Assembly (NCBI GenBank): GCA_013139435.1
Contig: WTAW01000061.1
Span: 1-28,285, forward strand
From: Candidatus Aminicenantota bacterium
GTDB lineage: Bacteria > Acidobacteriota > Aminicenantia > Aminicenantales > Aminicenantaceae
Direction: 5' to 3'
Length of the DNA: 28,285 nt
A model generated the notes under the pieces. The model was given only the letters and a program-made list of their open reading frames with translations. It searched no databases and was not told the DNA's origin. Made by a program: the position numbers and the translations under genes. Numbering within the stretch: position 1 is the first letter of the stretch; each line of letters opens with the position of its first letter. Shown here in pieces: positions 1-6,901 of the stretch.

Positions 1-599
1 AGACGCTCCATTAGCTGCTGAAGGTATTTATGTCCATGGATTTGGTCGCCCGCAATTTGTTTTGCAGCGAAGATCACTCTGTCCAGACACCGGATTTTCT
101 CCTCTTTTTTATATGTCTGGATAGTCCCAGGCAAAATGATATTTTTCTCGTATCGGCACTGTTGTAGGCTCTGAAGTATAACCTCACCGAGATCATTTTT
201 TGGCAGAAATCGCTCATCGGGGACGATCAGAAGACTTTTATCCTTTTCCACTTTCTCTCGCGCATACTCGAGGGCCAAAAGGGCATCTCTATCTACCAGA
301 GCGCTCTCTTTTACGGCGAATTGCGCTATCGGTATTTCGATGTTGAAAACTAACCAGGCCAACCTTTCATTGTCTAGAATATCTGTCTCACGGGAGAATG
401 TTTTTGGGCGCTCTGCGTGCTTTTTTTCGAGGATACGCTGGTCCTGGTAGGGTTTGTGTTGAGCCAGGAATGAGCAGGAGGGCGGACAGTGGATCTCCTT
501 TTCTCTCAGTTGGCCGCAGCACAGGCTGCATATGGATTGACCCAGAGCAGGGCAGTGCCTTTTTCCCTTCCTTTTGTTACATTTCACACACTTAGCCAT
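1..599 (-). CDS. Cys-rich conserved hypothetical protein, 3' end outside window
   Basis: The reading frame is open from an ATG at 599 down to the window edge, so at least 199 residues are present and the C-terminus is missing. The first ~45 residues hold a dense cysteine/histidine cluster: KCVKC near the start, then HCPALG, ICSLCCGQLRE and HCPPSCSFL. This looks like a small zinc-binding module. The CPALG...ICxxCCGxxRxxxIxCPxxC pattern resembles an uncharacterised conserved bacterial family that I recall but cannot name. The rest is an alpha/beta-looking soluble segment with no motif I recognise. The gene follows rnc on the same strand after a 93-nt gap that contains its own promoter. Function unknown; that it is a gene is well supported by the continuous frame and the patterned cysteines. 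Confidence 0.75.
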   Translation of the reverse strand, partial: MAKCVKCNKRKGKRHCPALGQSICSLCCGQLREKEIHCPPSCSFLAQHKPYQDQRILEKKHAERPKTFSRETDILDNERLAWLVFNIEIPIAQFAVKESALVDRDALLALEYAREKVEKDKSLLIVPDERFLPKNDLGEVILQSLQQCRYEKNIILPGTIQTYKKEEKIRCLDRVIFAAKQIAGDQIHGHKYLQQLMER

Positions 600-608
600 T
601 TCTGGCTT

Positions 609-637
609 ATCATAATACAGGCATGACTTAAATGCAA
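609..637 (-). promoter_or_regulatory. Sigma-70-type promoter of the Cys-rich gene
   Basis: On the minus strand, TTGCAT (637-632), a 17-nt spacer and TATGAT (614-609). The -10 box ends 9 nt before the ATG at 599, so the predicted transcript would have almost no leader. No Shine-Dalgarno sequence is obvious before this ATG, which fits. Confidence 0.5.
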
Positions 638-692
638 AACCAGTGGAAACGCACAAAGTCGGGGAAAAAGATGATATCCGAAGGAGTAGGAG

Positions 693-1445
693 TCAATCAT
701 GCGTTCTCTTCAGGAGAAATGTATCAGTTGTCAGAGTTTTTATTTTTCGACGACCGAGCAAACCTTTGAGTGCTTTCTGCGCAGCCTTTTTCTCCGCTTC
801 TTTTTTGGAATTTCCTTTGGCCTTCGCCAAGAGTTTGTTTTCTGCGAAGACTTTCACAACGAAACTCCTTTTATGGTAGGGTCCTTCTATGGTGACAGTT
901 TTATAGATGGGCGCTGTAGCATTCTTCTTCTGGAGATACTCTTGAAGAGCTGATTTGTAGTTATTCACAAAGAATTTCTTTATGTTGATCCTTTTAAACA
1001 GAGACCTCAGGAACTTGAAAACAAAATCTCTGGCAGGCTCAATCCCCCCATCGAGATAGATGGCAGCGATGACAGCTTCGTAAACTCCCGCAAGAATAGT
1101 TTTTTTCTTTCTCCCTCCGCTCTTGTCTTCCCCCTTACCTAGACGAATACACATGTCGAATTTGACTTTCCTGGCGAAGTAATCTAAAGCAGTTGTGCTT
1201 GCTGCTGCCGATTTGAGCTTTGAAAGCTCCCCCTCTGAAAGCTCAGGATAAGCGCTACAGAGGAAATCTGCAATGATCAGGCCTAGGACAGAATCCCCCA
1301 AGAATTCAAGTACCTCGTTGTCCGAGATGTCCTCTTGTTGATTTTCATAGGCATAGGAGCTATGTGTCAGTGCCTGGAGCAACAGATTTTGGTTTTTAAA
1401 TTGATATCCTATTTTCTTTTCACATTGGGCGATGTTTAGCTTCAT
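693..1445 (-). CDS. rnc: Ribonuclease III
   Basis: Double-strand-specific endoribonuclease for rRNA and mRNA processing. The 250-residue protein has the usual two-part layout. The N-terminal RNase III domain carries the signature EVLEFLGDSVL (about 44-54, with E47 and D51 as metal/catalytic residues) and a second helix VYEAVIAAIYLDGG (E123). The C-terminal double-stranded RNA-binding domain runs about 163-235, ending in the Lys/Ala-rich helix KKEAEKKAAQKAL. One oddity: the residue three before E123, normally Asp (D114 in E. coli), is Gly120 (codon GGA). It starts with ATG 18 nt after pyrC and is probably co-transcribed with it. Family assignment is secure; activity depends on whether the Gly is tolerated. 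Confidence 0.96.
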   Translation of the reverse strand: MKLNIAQCEKKIGYQFKNQNLLLQALTHSSYAYENQQEDISDNEVLEFLGDSVLGLIIADFLCSAYPELSEGELSKLKSAAASTTALDYFARKVKFDMCIRLGKGEDKSGGRKKKTILAGVYEAVIAAIYLDGGIEPARDFVFKFLRSLFKRINIKKFFVNNYKSALQEYLQKKNATAPIYKTVTIEGPYHKRSFVVKVFAENKLLAKAKGNSKKEAEKKAAQKALKGLLGRRKIKTLTTDTFLLKRTHD

Positions 1446-1463
1446 GTATCTTCCTTTACAATT

Positions 1464-2747
1464 TTACTCGTCAAATGGATAAACTACGTTTCCCTTAACG
1501 ATCGTTTTTACGGGGTATCCCCTCAGTTTCCATCTGTCAAAGGGACAATTCCGGCTCTTTGATTCGAATGTATTGACATCCACGATGATATCTTTGTTCA
1601 GGTCAAGAAGGGTGAGATCGCCATCTGTTCCGGCAGCGATCCTTCCTTTGTTTTTGAGCCCTAGAATCCGAGCTGGGTTGAGCGAGATCATCTCGATAAA
1701 TCTTGATAGTGTAATCGTTTGTGTGTGGACAAAGCGATCGAGGATCAGAGAAACAGCCGTTTCCATGCCGATAACACCGAAAGGCGCTTGGTCGAATTCC
1801 ACAGCCTTTTCATCCGGTGTGTGAGGGGCATGGTCTGTGGCGATAACATCGATGATGCCATCTCTCATAGCCTTGACCATTGCCTTGACGTCTGATCGGC
1901 TTCTCAAGGGAGGCTTCATTTTAAGATTGGTGTCATAATTTTTGAGAGATGCATCCTCTAATAGGAGATGATGTGGTGTCACTTCGGCTGTGACCTTGAT
2001 TTTTTTTCTCTTGGCATTCCTGATGAGTGCTGCAGCTCCCATAACACTGAGGTGTGCGATGTGGATGGGTACATCGGTCTTTTCGGAAAGGAGGATGTTG
2101 CGAGAGACCATGATCTCTTCCGAGGAGGAGGGGATTCCTTTTAAGTCAAGACGGTATGAATAGCGTCCCTCATGCATGACGCCATCGCGGCTCAGCGCTT
2201 TGTCTTCACAATGGTCGATGATCAGAGTGCCTATAAGCTTGGAATATTCGAGGGCCCGGCGCATGACCTCACTGTTAAATACAGGTTGACCATCGTCAGA
2301 AAACGCTATGGCACCGGCCTTGGTTAGATCCGCCATATCGGTAAGCTCTTCACCTTTAAGCCCTTTTGTGACTGCCGCGATGGGAAAGACGTTCACCGCC
2401 GCATTTTTTTGTGCCTCGGAAACAATGAAATCAGTCACGCCCAGGTTATCATTCACAGGAGAAGTGTTCGGCATGCAGGCGATGGACGTAAAACCTCCCT
2501 TAGCTGCTGCACGGGTACCTGTGCGGATCGTTTCTTTGTTTTCCTGTCCCGGTTCTCGGAGGTGGACATGCATGTCGATAAATCCAGGGGCGACAACAAG
2601 GTCTGTCGCATCGATGGATTTTTGAGCTTTTGTATTTATGTTTTTGTTTATTTCTGAAATTATTCCATTATCGATGAGGACGTCCAGCTGGTCGTCTGTC
2701 TGGCTAGCAGGGTCGACAACTCTACCGTTCTTAATCAATATCTTCAC
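1464..2747 (-). CDS. pyrC: Dihydroorotase (class I type)
   Basis: Third step of de novo pyrimidine synthesis: cyclises N-carbamoyl-aspartate to dihydroorotate in the cytoplasm. The length (427 aa) fits the class I bacterial family. Visible motifs are the metal ligands in DMHVHLREPGQ (about 58-68), the substrate/metal region with MPNTSP, the later metal histidines in IIDHCED and IHIAHLS, and the catalytic Asp in ATDHAPHTPDEK. The start is GTG (2747-2745), preceded by GAGGA at a good distance. It lies 30 nt downstream of pyrR. The usual partner pyrB (aspartate transcarbamylase) is not between them or elsewhere in the window, so it must be encoded elsewhere. Confidence 0.96.
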   Translation of the reverse strand: MKILIKNGRVVDPASQTDDQLDVLIDNGIISEINKNINTKAQKSIDATDLVVAPGFIDMHVHLREPGQENKETIRTGTRAAAKGGFTSIACMPNTSPVNDNLGVTDFIVSEAQKNAAVNVFPIAAVTKGLKGEELTDMADLTKAGAIAFSDDGQPVFNSEVMRRALEYSKLIGTLIIDHCEDKALSRDGVMHEGRYSYRLDLKGIPSSSEEIMVSRNILLSEKTDVPIHIAHLSVMGAAALIRNAKRKKIKVTAEVTPHHLLLEDASLKNYDTNLKMKPPLRSRSDVKAMVKAMRDGIIDVIATDHAPHTPDEKAVEFDQAPFGVIGMETAVSLILDRFVHTQTITLSRFIEMISLNPARILGLKNKGRIAAGTDGDLTLLDLNKDIIVDVNTFESKSRNCPFDRWKLRGYPVKTIVKGNVVYPFDE

Positions 2748-2777
2748 GTTCTTTTCCTCAAGTCTAATCCCTCCCGC

Positions 2778-3332
2778 CTATTTGATCCCTCCTGGTTCTG
2801 TGATGAGGACTTCGTCTGTTTCATCGATCTCTTTAAAATGGACTTGTACGATCTCTCTCTTGGATGTGGGAAGGACTTTTCCCACATAATCCGCACGTAT
2901 GGGAAGCTCTCTGTGTCCTCGATCGATGAGGATAAGGAGCTGGATCGTTTTGGGTCTTCCCATGTCGATTAGACTGTCCATGGCTGCTCGGATTGTCCTC
3001 CCAGTGAAAAGCACATCGTCGACGAGAAGAATATCTTTTTTTGCAACAGAGAAGTCTATCTCTGTCTTTTTGATCATATGCTGGCCTTCCAATTCTGAGA
3101 AGTCATCTCGATAGAGAGTGATATCCAGAACGCCGATAGGAACGTCGACCCCCTCCTGGGTTTTGATGAGGTTGTTCACCCTTTTTGCAAGGTGGACACC
3201 CCTGGTTCTGATTCCGATGATCACCAAGTTTTTTAAATTCCGGTTCCGTTCAGTGATCTCCGTTGTCATGCGTTGGATGGATCTTTTAATTTTTCGGGCG
3301 TCCATGACCCTGGCTTTTATTTTTTCTTCCAT
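2778..3332 (-). CDS. pyrR: PyrR: pyrimidine operon regulator / uracil phosphoribosyltransferase
   Basis: PyrR proteins bind pyr mRNA in response to UMP/UTP and often have uracil phosphoribosyltransferase activity. The 184-residue product shows the type I phosphoribosyltransferase PRPP loop ILLVDDVLFTGRTIRAAMD (about 101-119) and the PyrR-typical ends MDARKIKRSIQRMTTEI and VHFKEIDETDEVLI. The ATG at 3332 is preceded by AGGAG with 8 nt spacing. It heads pyrR-pyrC-rnc, consistent with pyrimidine control of the operon. I could not find a recognisable PyrR-binding loop plus U-tailed attenuator in the leader (3333-3440), so the RNA-binding mode here is uncertain. Confidence 0.95.
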   Translation of the reverse strand: MEEKIKARVMDARKIKRSIQRMTTEITERNRNLKNLVIIGIRTRGVHLAKRVNNLIKTQEGVDVPIGVLDITLYRDDFSELEGQHMIKKTEIDFSVAKKDILLVDDVLFTGRTIRAAMDSLIDMGRPKTIQLLILIDRGHRELPIRADYVGKVLPTSKREIVQVHFKEIDETDEVLITEPGGIK

Positions 3333-3414
3333 GAAGCAACTCCTGGTTTGGTGATACCCTATAACTCAGCGAATCTTTGATTTGACCGCATCATGTGAGG
3401 GGTGTTTGCTTAAA

Positions 3415-3443
3415 AAAATGCAATATTTCCGGCAAAATGTCAA
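3415..3443 (-). promoter_or_regulatory. Candidate promoter for pyrR-pyrC-rnc
   Basis: On the minus strand a perfect -35 TTGACA (3443-3438) is followed after 17 nt by CATTTT (3420-3415), a weak -10. It would give a leader of about 75 nt before pyrR. The -35 is convincing, the -10 is not. Confidence 0.3.
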
Positions 3444-3478
3444 TAACCTATCCTATGAGACGGGGTGAGTTTCTTTTG

Positions 3479-3527
3479 ATGTAGGGTCGGTTCCCCGAAC
3501 GGACCGTTTGGGAAACGGTCCCTACAT
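3479..3527. repeat. Palindromic REP-like element between pyrR and ribF
   Basis: The outer arms ATGTAGGG (3479-3486) and CCCTACAT (3520-3527) are exact inverted repeats. Inside lies a second perfect hairpin, GGACCGTTT / AAACGGTCC with a GGG loop (3501-3521), and a small GTTC/GAAC hairpin at about 3491-3500. There is no U-run, so it is not a standard intrinsic terminator. The TGTAGGG...CCCTACA boundary is typical of small dispersed palindromes found between bacterial genes. Only one copy is visible here. Confidence 0.7.
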
Positions 3528-3574
3528 TCAAACCGGAAAGAGTCCTTCTGTCTGCATGTTTGCAAAAATCACCC

Positions 3575-4495
3575 TTAACGAGAAGAGAAGAAAACCTCCG
3601 CAATTTTGATATCCTTTTGGATCTGATGAGACAGTGCCTTGGGTGAATCGAAATTAATCTCATCACGGATCTTCTTCAGGAAGCGAATGTGGATTTTTTT
3701 ACCGTAAAGGTCTGCGTCGAAATTCATGATATAGGTTTCAATATTTCTGTCTTTGTGTTGGAACGTCGGACATATGCCGATATTGGTGAGGGATGGATAA
3801 TTTTTTCCGTCAAGGAGAACCTCGGAAAGGAATACGCCCTCCGGTGTGATCTCGTTTGGGGTCTGGATGTTGGCCGTAGGAAATCCGAGCGTTTTCCCTC
3901 TCGACTTCCCTTTGATGACCTCACCCTCGATCTCGTAGAACCTGCCGAGGAGGGTCGCTGCTTTTTCGATCTCTCCTTCTATGAGGAAATCGCGGATAAT
4001 GCTGCTGCTCACAACTAATCCACGCACACTAACAGGAGGGATGGACCGCACATAAAAATCGAGTTTCCGCGCGAGGTGAGTGAGCGTATCGGTGCATCCT
4101 TCCCTGTTCCTGCCGAAACAGAAGTTCTCTCCGACGATAATCTCTTGGGCTCTAAGGGGTTTGAGGACAATATTCTCTATAAAATCTTGAGCGGTCCGGC
4201 TGGCTAGGTTTTTGTCGAAGTCCAGTATGAGAGCTGTATGAATGGGGAAGCGGCCTATTTCCCTTAGCCGTTGATCCATGGATTGCAGCATGTGTATCTG
4301 CCCTTTGCCAATGATTTTCTTAGGATGTGGCGAAAAGGTCATAACCACAGGGAGAAAGCCCTTCTGTTTGGCTTCATCAGTCAGAATTTGCAAAATTTTC
4401 TGATGCCCCAAGTGGACACCATCAAAATTCCCGATGGCGACAGATGTTTTTTTTGGAAAAGACGGAAAATTTGCGATGCCCTTTATGATTTGCAT
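3575..4495 (-). CDS. ribF: Bifunctional riboflavin kinase / FAD synthetase
   Basis: Makes FMN from riboflavin and then FAD. The 306-residue protein has both expected domains. The N-terminal nucleotidyltransferase has AIGNFDGVHLGHQ (about 21-33, HxGH-type motif), FSPHPKK, the substrate loop VGENFCFGRNREG and SSSIIRDFLIEG. The C-terminal riboflavin kinase domain begins near 185 with the kinase signature KGKSRGKTLGFPTANI. The start is ATG 4 nt after the DUF1844 stop, so the two are probably translated from one mRNA. No FMN riboswitch is visible upstream, as expected because the gene is internal to an operon. Confidence 0.96.
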   Translation of the reverse strand: MQIIKGIANFPSFPKKTSVAIGNFDGVHLGHQKILQILTDEAKQKGFLPVVMTFSPHPKKIIGKGQIHMLQSMDQRLREIGRFPIHTALILDFDKNLASRTAQDFIENIVLKPLRAQEIIVGENFCFGRNREGCTDTLTHLARKLDFYVRSIPPVSVRGLVVSSSIIRDFLIEGEIEKAATLLGRFYEIEGEVIKGKSRGKTLGFPTANIQTPNEITPEGVFLSEVLLDGKNYPSLTNIGICPTFQHKDRNIETYIMNFDADLYGKKIHIRFLKKIRDEINFDSPKALSHQIQKDIKIAEVFFSSR

Positions 4496-4499
4496 GGAT

Positions 4500-4835
4500 C
4501 TATAAGGTTATGACCTTTGCCTTTTCCATGTATGCTATTCTGAGTTGGTGAAGACATTGGTCTAAGAAGATCTCCTCATCGGATCTTAAATTGCCTTTCG
4601 TTTTTTCTTTGAGCATGTCGAGCAGATCTATCAGACGCTGTGTGAGCTTGAGGTTTTCCTCTGTGTTCTTGGCTTCAGGGTCCTCTGTTTCCCCTAGCTC
4701 GATCAAGGCCTGGGTGAAAAAAGGGAGGACTAAAGAGCTGAAATCCAGTGGCGGCAAGATCTTTTTGTCCTTTTTCTCTTTTTCCTTTTTTTCTTTTGAT
4801 TTGGGGCTTTCTTTTTTCTTGTTTTTTTCGGCCAT
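4500..4835 (-). CDS. DUF1844 family protein with Lys-rich N-terminus
   Basis: 111 residues. The first ~28 are almost entirely Lys, Glu, Ser and Asp (low complexity, likely disordered). The remaining ~80 form the DUF1844 domain, recognisable from DFSSLVLPFFTQALIELGE, then NLKLTQRLIDLLDMLKEKTKGNL and a final helix EEIFLDQCLHQLRIAYME. The biochemical role of DUF1844 is not known; it is a small helical domain found in Acidobacteria, deltaproteobacteria and others. The ATG has AGGAG 5-6 nt upstream and its own promoter at 4925-4953. It is the first gene of a unit that runs into ribF. Confidence 0.85.
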   Translation of the reverse strand: MAEKNKKKESPKSKEKKEKEKKDKKILPPLDFSSLVLPFFTQALIELGETEDPEAKNTEENLKLTQRLIDLLDMLKEKTKGNLRSDEEIFLDQCLHQLRIAYMEKAKVITL

Positions 4836-4924
4836 CTTCTCTCCTAACTCTCAAGATTATTTGATCGAAGGGTTGGGATTGAAATTTATTACAGTTTCAG
4901 ATAATTTGGTTACGTTGGAGAAAA

Positions 4925-4953
4925 ATTCTACAACAAATCCGATATAAATTCAA
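4925..4953 (-). promoter_or_regulatory. Sigma-70-type promoter of the DUF1844-ribF unit
   Basis: On the minus strand TTGAAT (4953-4948), spacer 17 nt, TAGAAT (4930-4925). These are the same two hexamers and spacing as at 11343-11371. The predicted leader is about 80 nt. The -35 box overlaps the ribosome-binding site of the divergent mazG gene (AAGGAAG at 4952-4958). Confidence 0.6.
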
Positions 4954-4964
4954 GGAAGCTCAAA

Positions 4965-5753
4965 ATGGAAGAGGCAAAGCTTGCAGGCCAAAAATTCGAA
5001 CAATTGATCAAGATCCTGGATACCCTTCGGGGAGAGAATGGGTGTCCATGGGATAAAGAGCAGGATGAGCAGTCCATATCCAATTATTTCCTGGAAGAGG
5101 TTTATGAGACCCTTGATGCCATTCTTTCTGGAAATACGCCCTCTGTCGCCGAAGAACTGGGAGATGTCTTGATGGAGATTGTCTTTTTAGCGAGGATTTA
5201 CAAAGAAAAAAAGGCATTCACGATGTCAGACGTTGTGGAGAACATCAATCAGAAGATGATCCGTCGACATCCCCACGTTTTTGGCGGCAAGACGATCACC
5301 TCTTCTTCAAAGGTCTTGGATGATTGGAATCAAGGAAAACAGAGGGAGAAGAAAAGGCAGTCTTTGTTTGATGGGATCGTCAAGATGGCTCCTGCTCTCC
5401 ATTCGGCCTATCAGATCGGACTACGCGTGTCTTCCTATGGTTTTGATTGGAAAAATCCATCAGATGCTCTGGAAAAAGTCAAAGAGGAGATCTCTGAGTT
5501 GGAGAGAGCCTTGGAAATAGGGGATAAGGAACACATATTCCAAGAGATGGGTGATGTTTTTTTTGCTCTGACGAATGTCTCACGCCAGTTGGGTGTCAAT
5601 CCTGAGATTGCTATGAAGAAGGCCAATGAAAAATTCATGCTGAGGTTTGAGTCTCTTGAAAAAACTTTGGTTGAGAGAGGAAAAAGCCTCAGTCAGACCA
5701 CTCTCGAAGAGATGGACGAGATTTGGGAACAGATCAAAGATCGAGAGTCATGA
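4965..5753 (+). CDS. mazG: Nucleoside triphosphate pyrophosphohydrolase MazG
   Basis: Hydrolyses (d)NTPs to monophosphates plus pyrophosphate, cleaning non-canonical nucleotides and affecting ppGpp levels in some bacteria. The 262 residues match full-length MazG with two tandem MazG domains. The first has the family signature LRGENGCPWDKEQ (about 19-31) and the EExxE...ExxD metal motif (EEVYE about 45-49; EELGD about 63-67). The second repeats the pattern in KEEISELERAL and EMGDVFFAL. The start ATG follows AAGGAAG by 6 nt. It is convergent with prfB, with only 16 nt between the stop codons. Confidence 0.95.
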   Translation: MEEAKLAGQKFEQLIKILDTLRGENGCPWDKEQDEQSISNYFLEEVYETLDAILSGNTPSVAEELGDVLMEIVFLARIYKEKKAFTMSDVVENINQKMIRRHPHVFGGKTITSSSKVLDDWNQGKQREKKRQSLFDGIVKMAPALHSAYQIGLRVSSYGFDWKNPSDALEKVKEEISELERALEIGDKEHIFQEMGDVFFALTNVSRQLGVNPEIAMKKANEKFMLRFESLEKTLVERGKSLSQTTLEEMDEIWEQIKDRES

Positions 5754-5769
5754 AACGAACCTCTCCGTT

Positions 5770-6901
5770 TTAGGAATCAGGCCTATCCCGTTGGAGAAGG
5801 CTGGCTTTGATAAATTCATCTAAGTCTCCGTCCAAGACTTTGTCCACGTTGCCTGTTTCTACGTTCGTTCTGACGTCTTTGATCATGCGGTAAGGATGGA
5901 GCACATAAGACCGGATCTGATTTCCCCAGGCGATCTCACCCTTTGCGTCTTCCAGTTTTTCGAGCTTTTCGCGCTTTCGTTTCTTTTCCAGTTCATAGAG
6001 ACGGGATTTGAGCACTTTCATAGCACTGGCCTTATTTTTGTGTTGAGATCTTTCATTCTGGCACTGGACAACAATTCTAGTGGGCATATGAGTGATCCTC
6101 ACGGCTGAATCCGTGACATTTACGTGTTGGCCGCCACGGCCGGATGCTCTGTAAGTGTCGATGCGCAAGTCTTCAGGATTTATTTCGATCTCGATATCTT
6201 CTTCAATCTCTGGATATGTAAAGACCGCTGCAAATGAGGTGTGGCGTCTTTTGTTGGCATCGAAGGGCGAGATCCTGACCAATCGATGAACGCCTGATTC
6301 TTGGCTCAGGTTTCCGTAGACATAATCGCCCTTGATGCGGAGTGTCGCACTTTTCAGCCCTGCTTCCTCTCCAGGTTGGCTGTCCAATAATTCTGTTTTG
6401 TATCCCTTCCTTTCTGCGTACCTGATATACATCCGCAGGAGCATCTGGGCCCAATCTTGAGATTCGGTCCCTCCTGCACCTGGATGGATGGTGAGAATAG
6501 CATTACGAGAATCGTCGGGATCCGTAAATAGGGCTTGGAGTTCTGTCTGCTCCAATTCATTTTCAAACGATATGATTGTTTGTTTGAGGTCCTCCTGGAT
6601 GTTTTCCCCCTCTTCGACCAGTTCGAGCAGGACCTCGAGTTCTTCCTTCTTTTCGATCACTGAAGAACGCGCTTGGATATCTCGTTCCAATCGCTTCTTT
6701 TTTTGCTGGAGGAATAAAGATTTTTGTTGGTCGCTCCAGATATCGGGTTTGGTAAGTTCTTGATTTACCGCTTCGAGCTCTTTTGATTTTTGACCCAGGT
6801 CAAAGAAAACCTCGTAATTCTTCGAATTTGGCAAGCAGTGTTTTGCTTCTTTCCTGGAGTTCGGAAAGGTTCTGTTCAGGGGAGAAATCGCTATCTTTCA
6901 T
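5770..6901 (-). CDS. prfB: Peptide chain release factor 2, with programmed +1 frameshift
   Basis: Recognises UAA/UGA stop codons and releases the polypeptide. The main frame (6801-5770) has the SPF stop-codon motif in RISPFDANKRRHTSF and the universal GGQ in RASGRGGQHVN. An ATG at 6901 opens a zero-frame of 33 codons (residues like LQERSKTLLAKFEELRGFL) that ends at a UGA (6802-6800). That segment matches the N-terminus of other RF2 proteins. Reading CTT, slipping +1 and continuing at GAC (6801) joins it to DLGQKSKELEAVN. The complete product is about 376 residues, a normal RF2 length. The ATG is 5 nt after AGAGG and overlaps the last 11 nt of lnt. Annotating only the 354-residue open frame would give a wrong N-terminus. 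Confidence 0.95.
6799..6813 (-). promoter_or_regulatory. RF2 programmed +1 frameshift site
   Basis: Minus strand GAGG (6813-6810), four T, then CTTTGAC (6805-6799). This is the conserved CUU-UGA-C slip site with an internal Shine-Dalgarno-like GAGG 4 nt upstream. When RF2 is scarce the ribosome pauses at UGA and shifts +1, so RF2 controls its own synthesis. Confidence 0.93.

Noticed and set aside
398..595. 65-codon open frame on the plus strand
   Set aside because: It is antisense to the Cys-rich gene, whose patterned cysteines are clearly the real coding signal.
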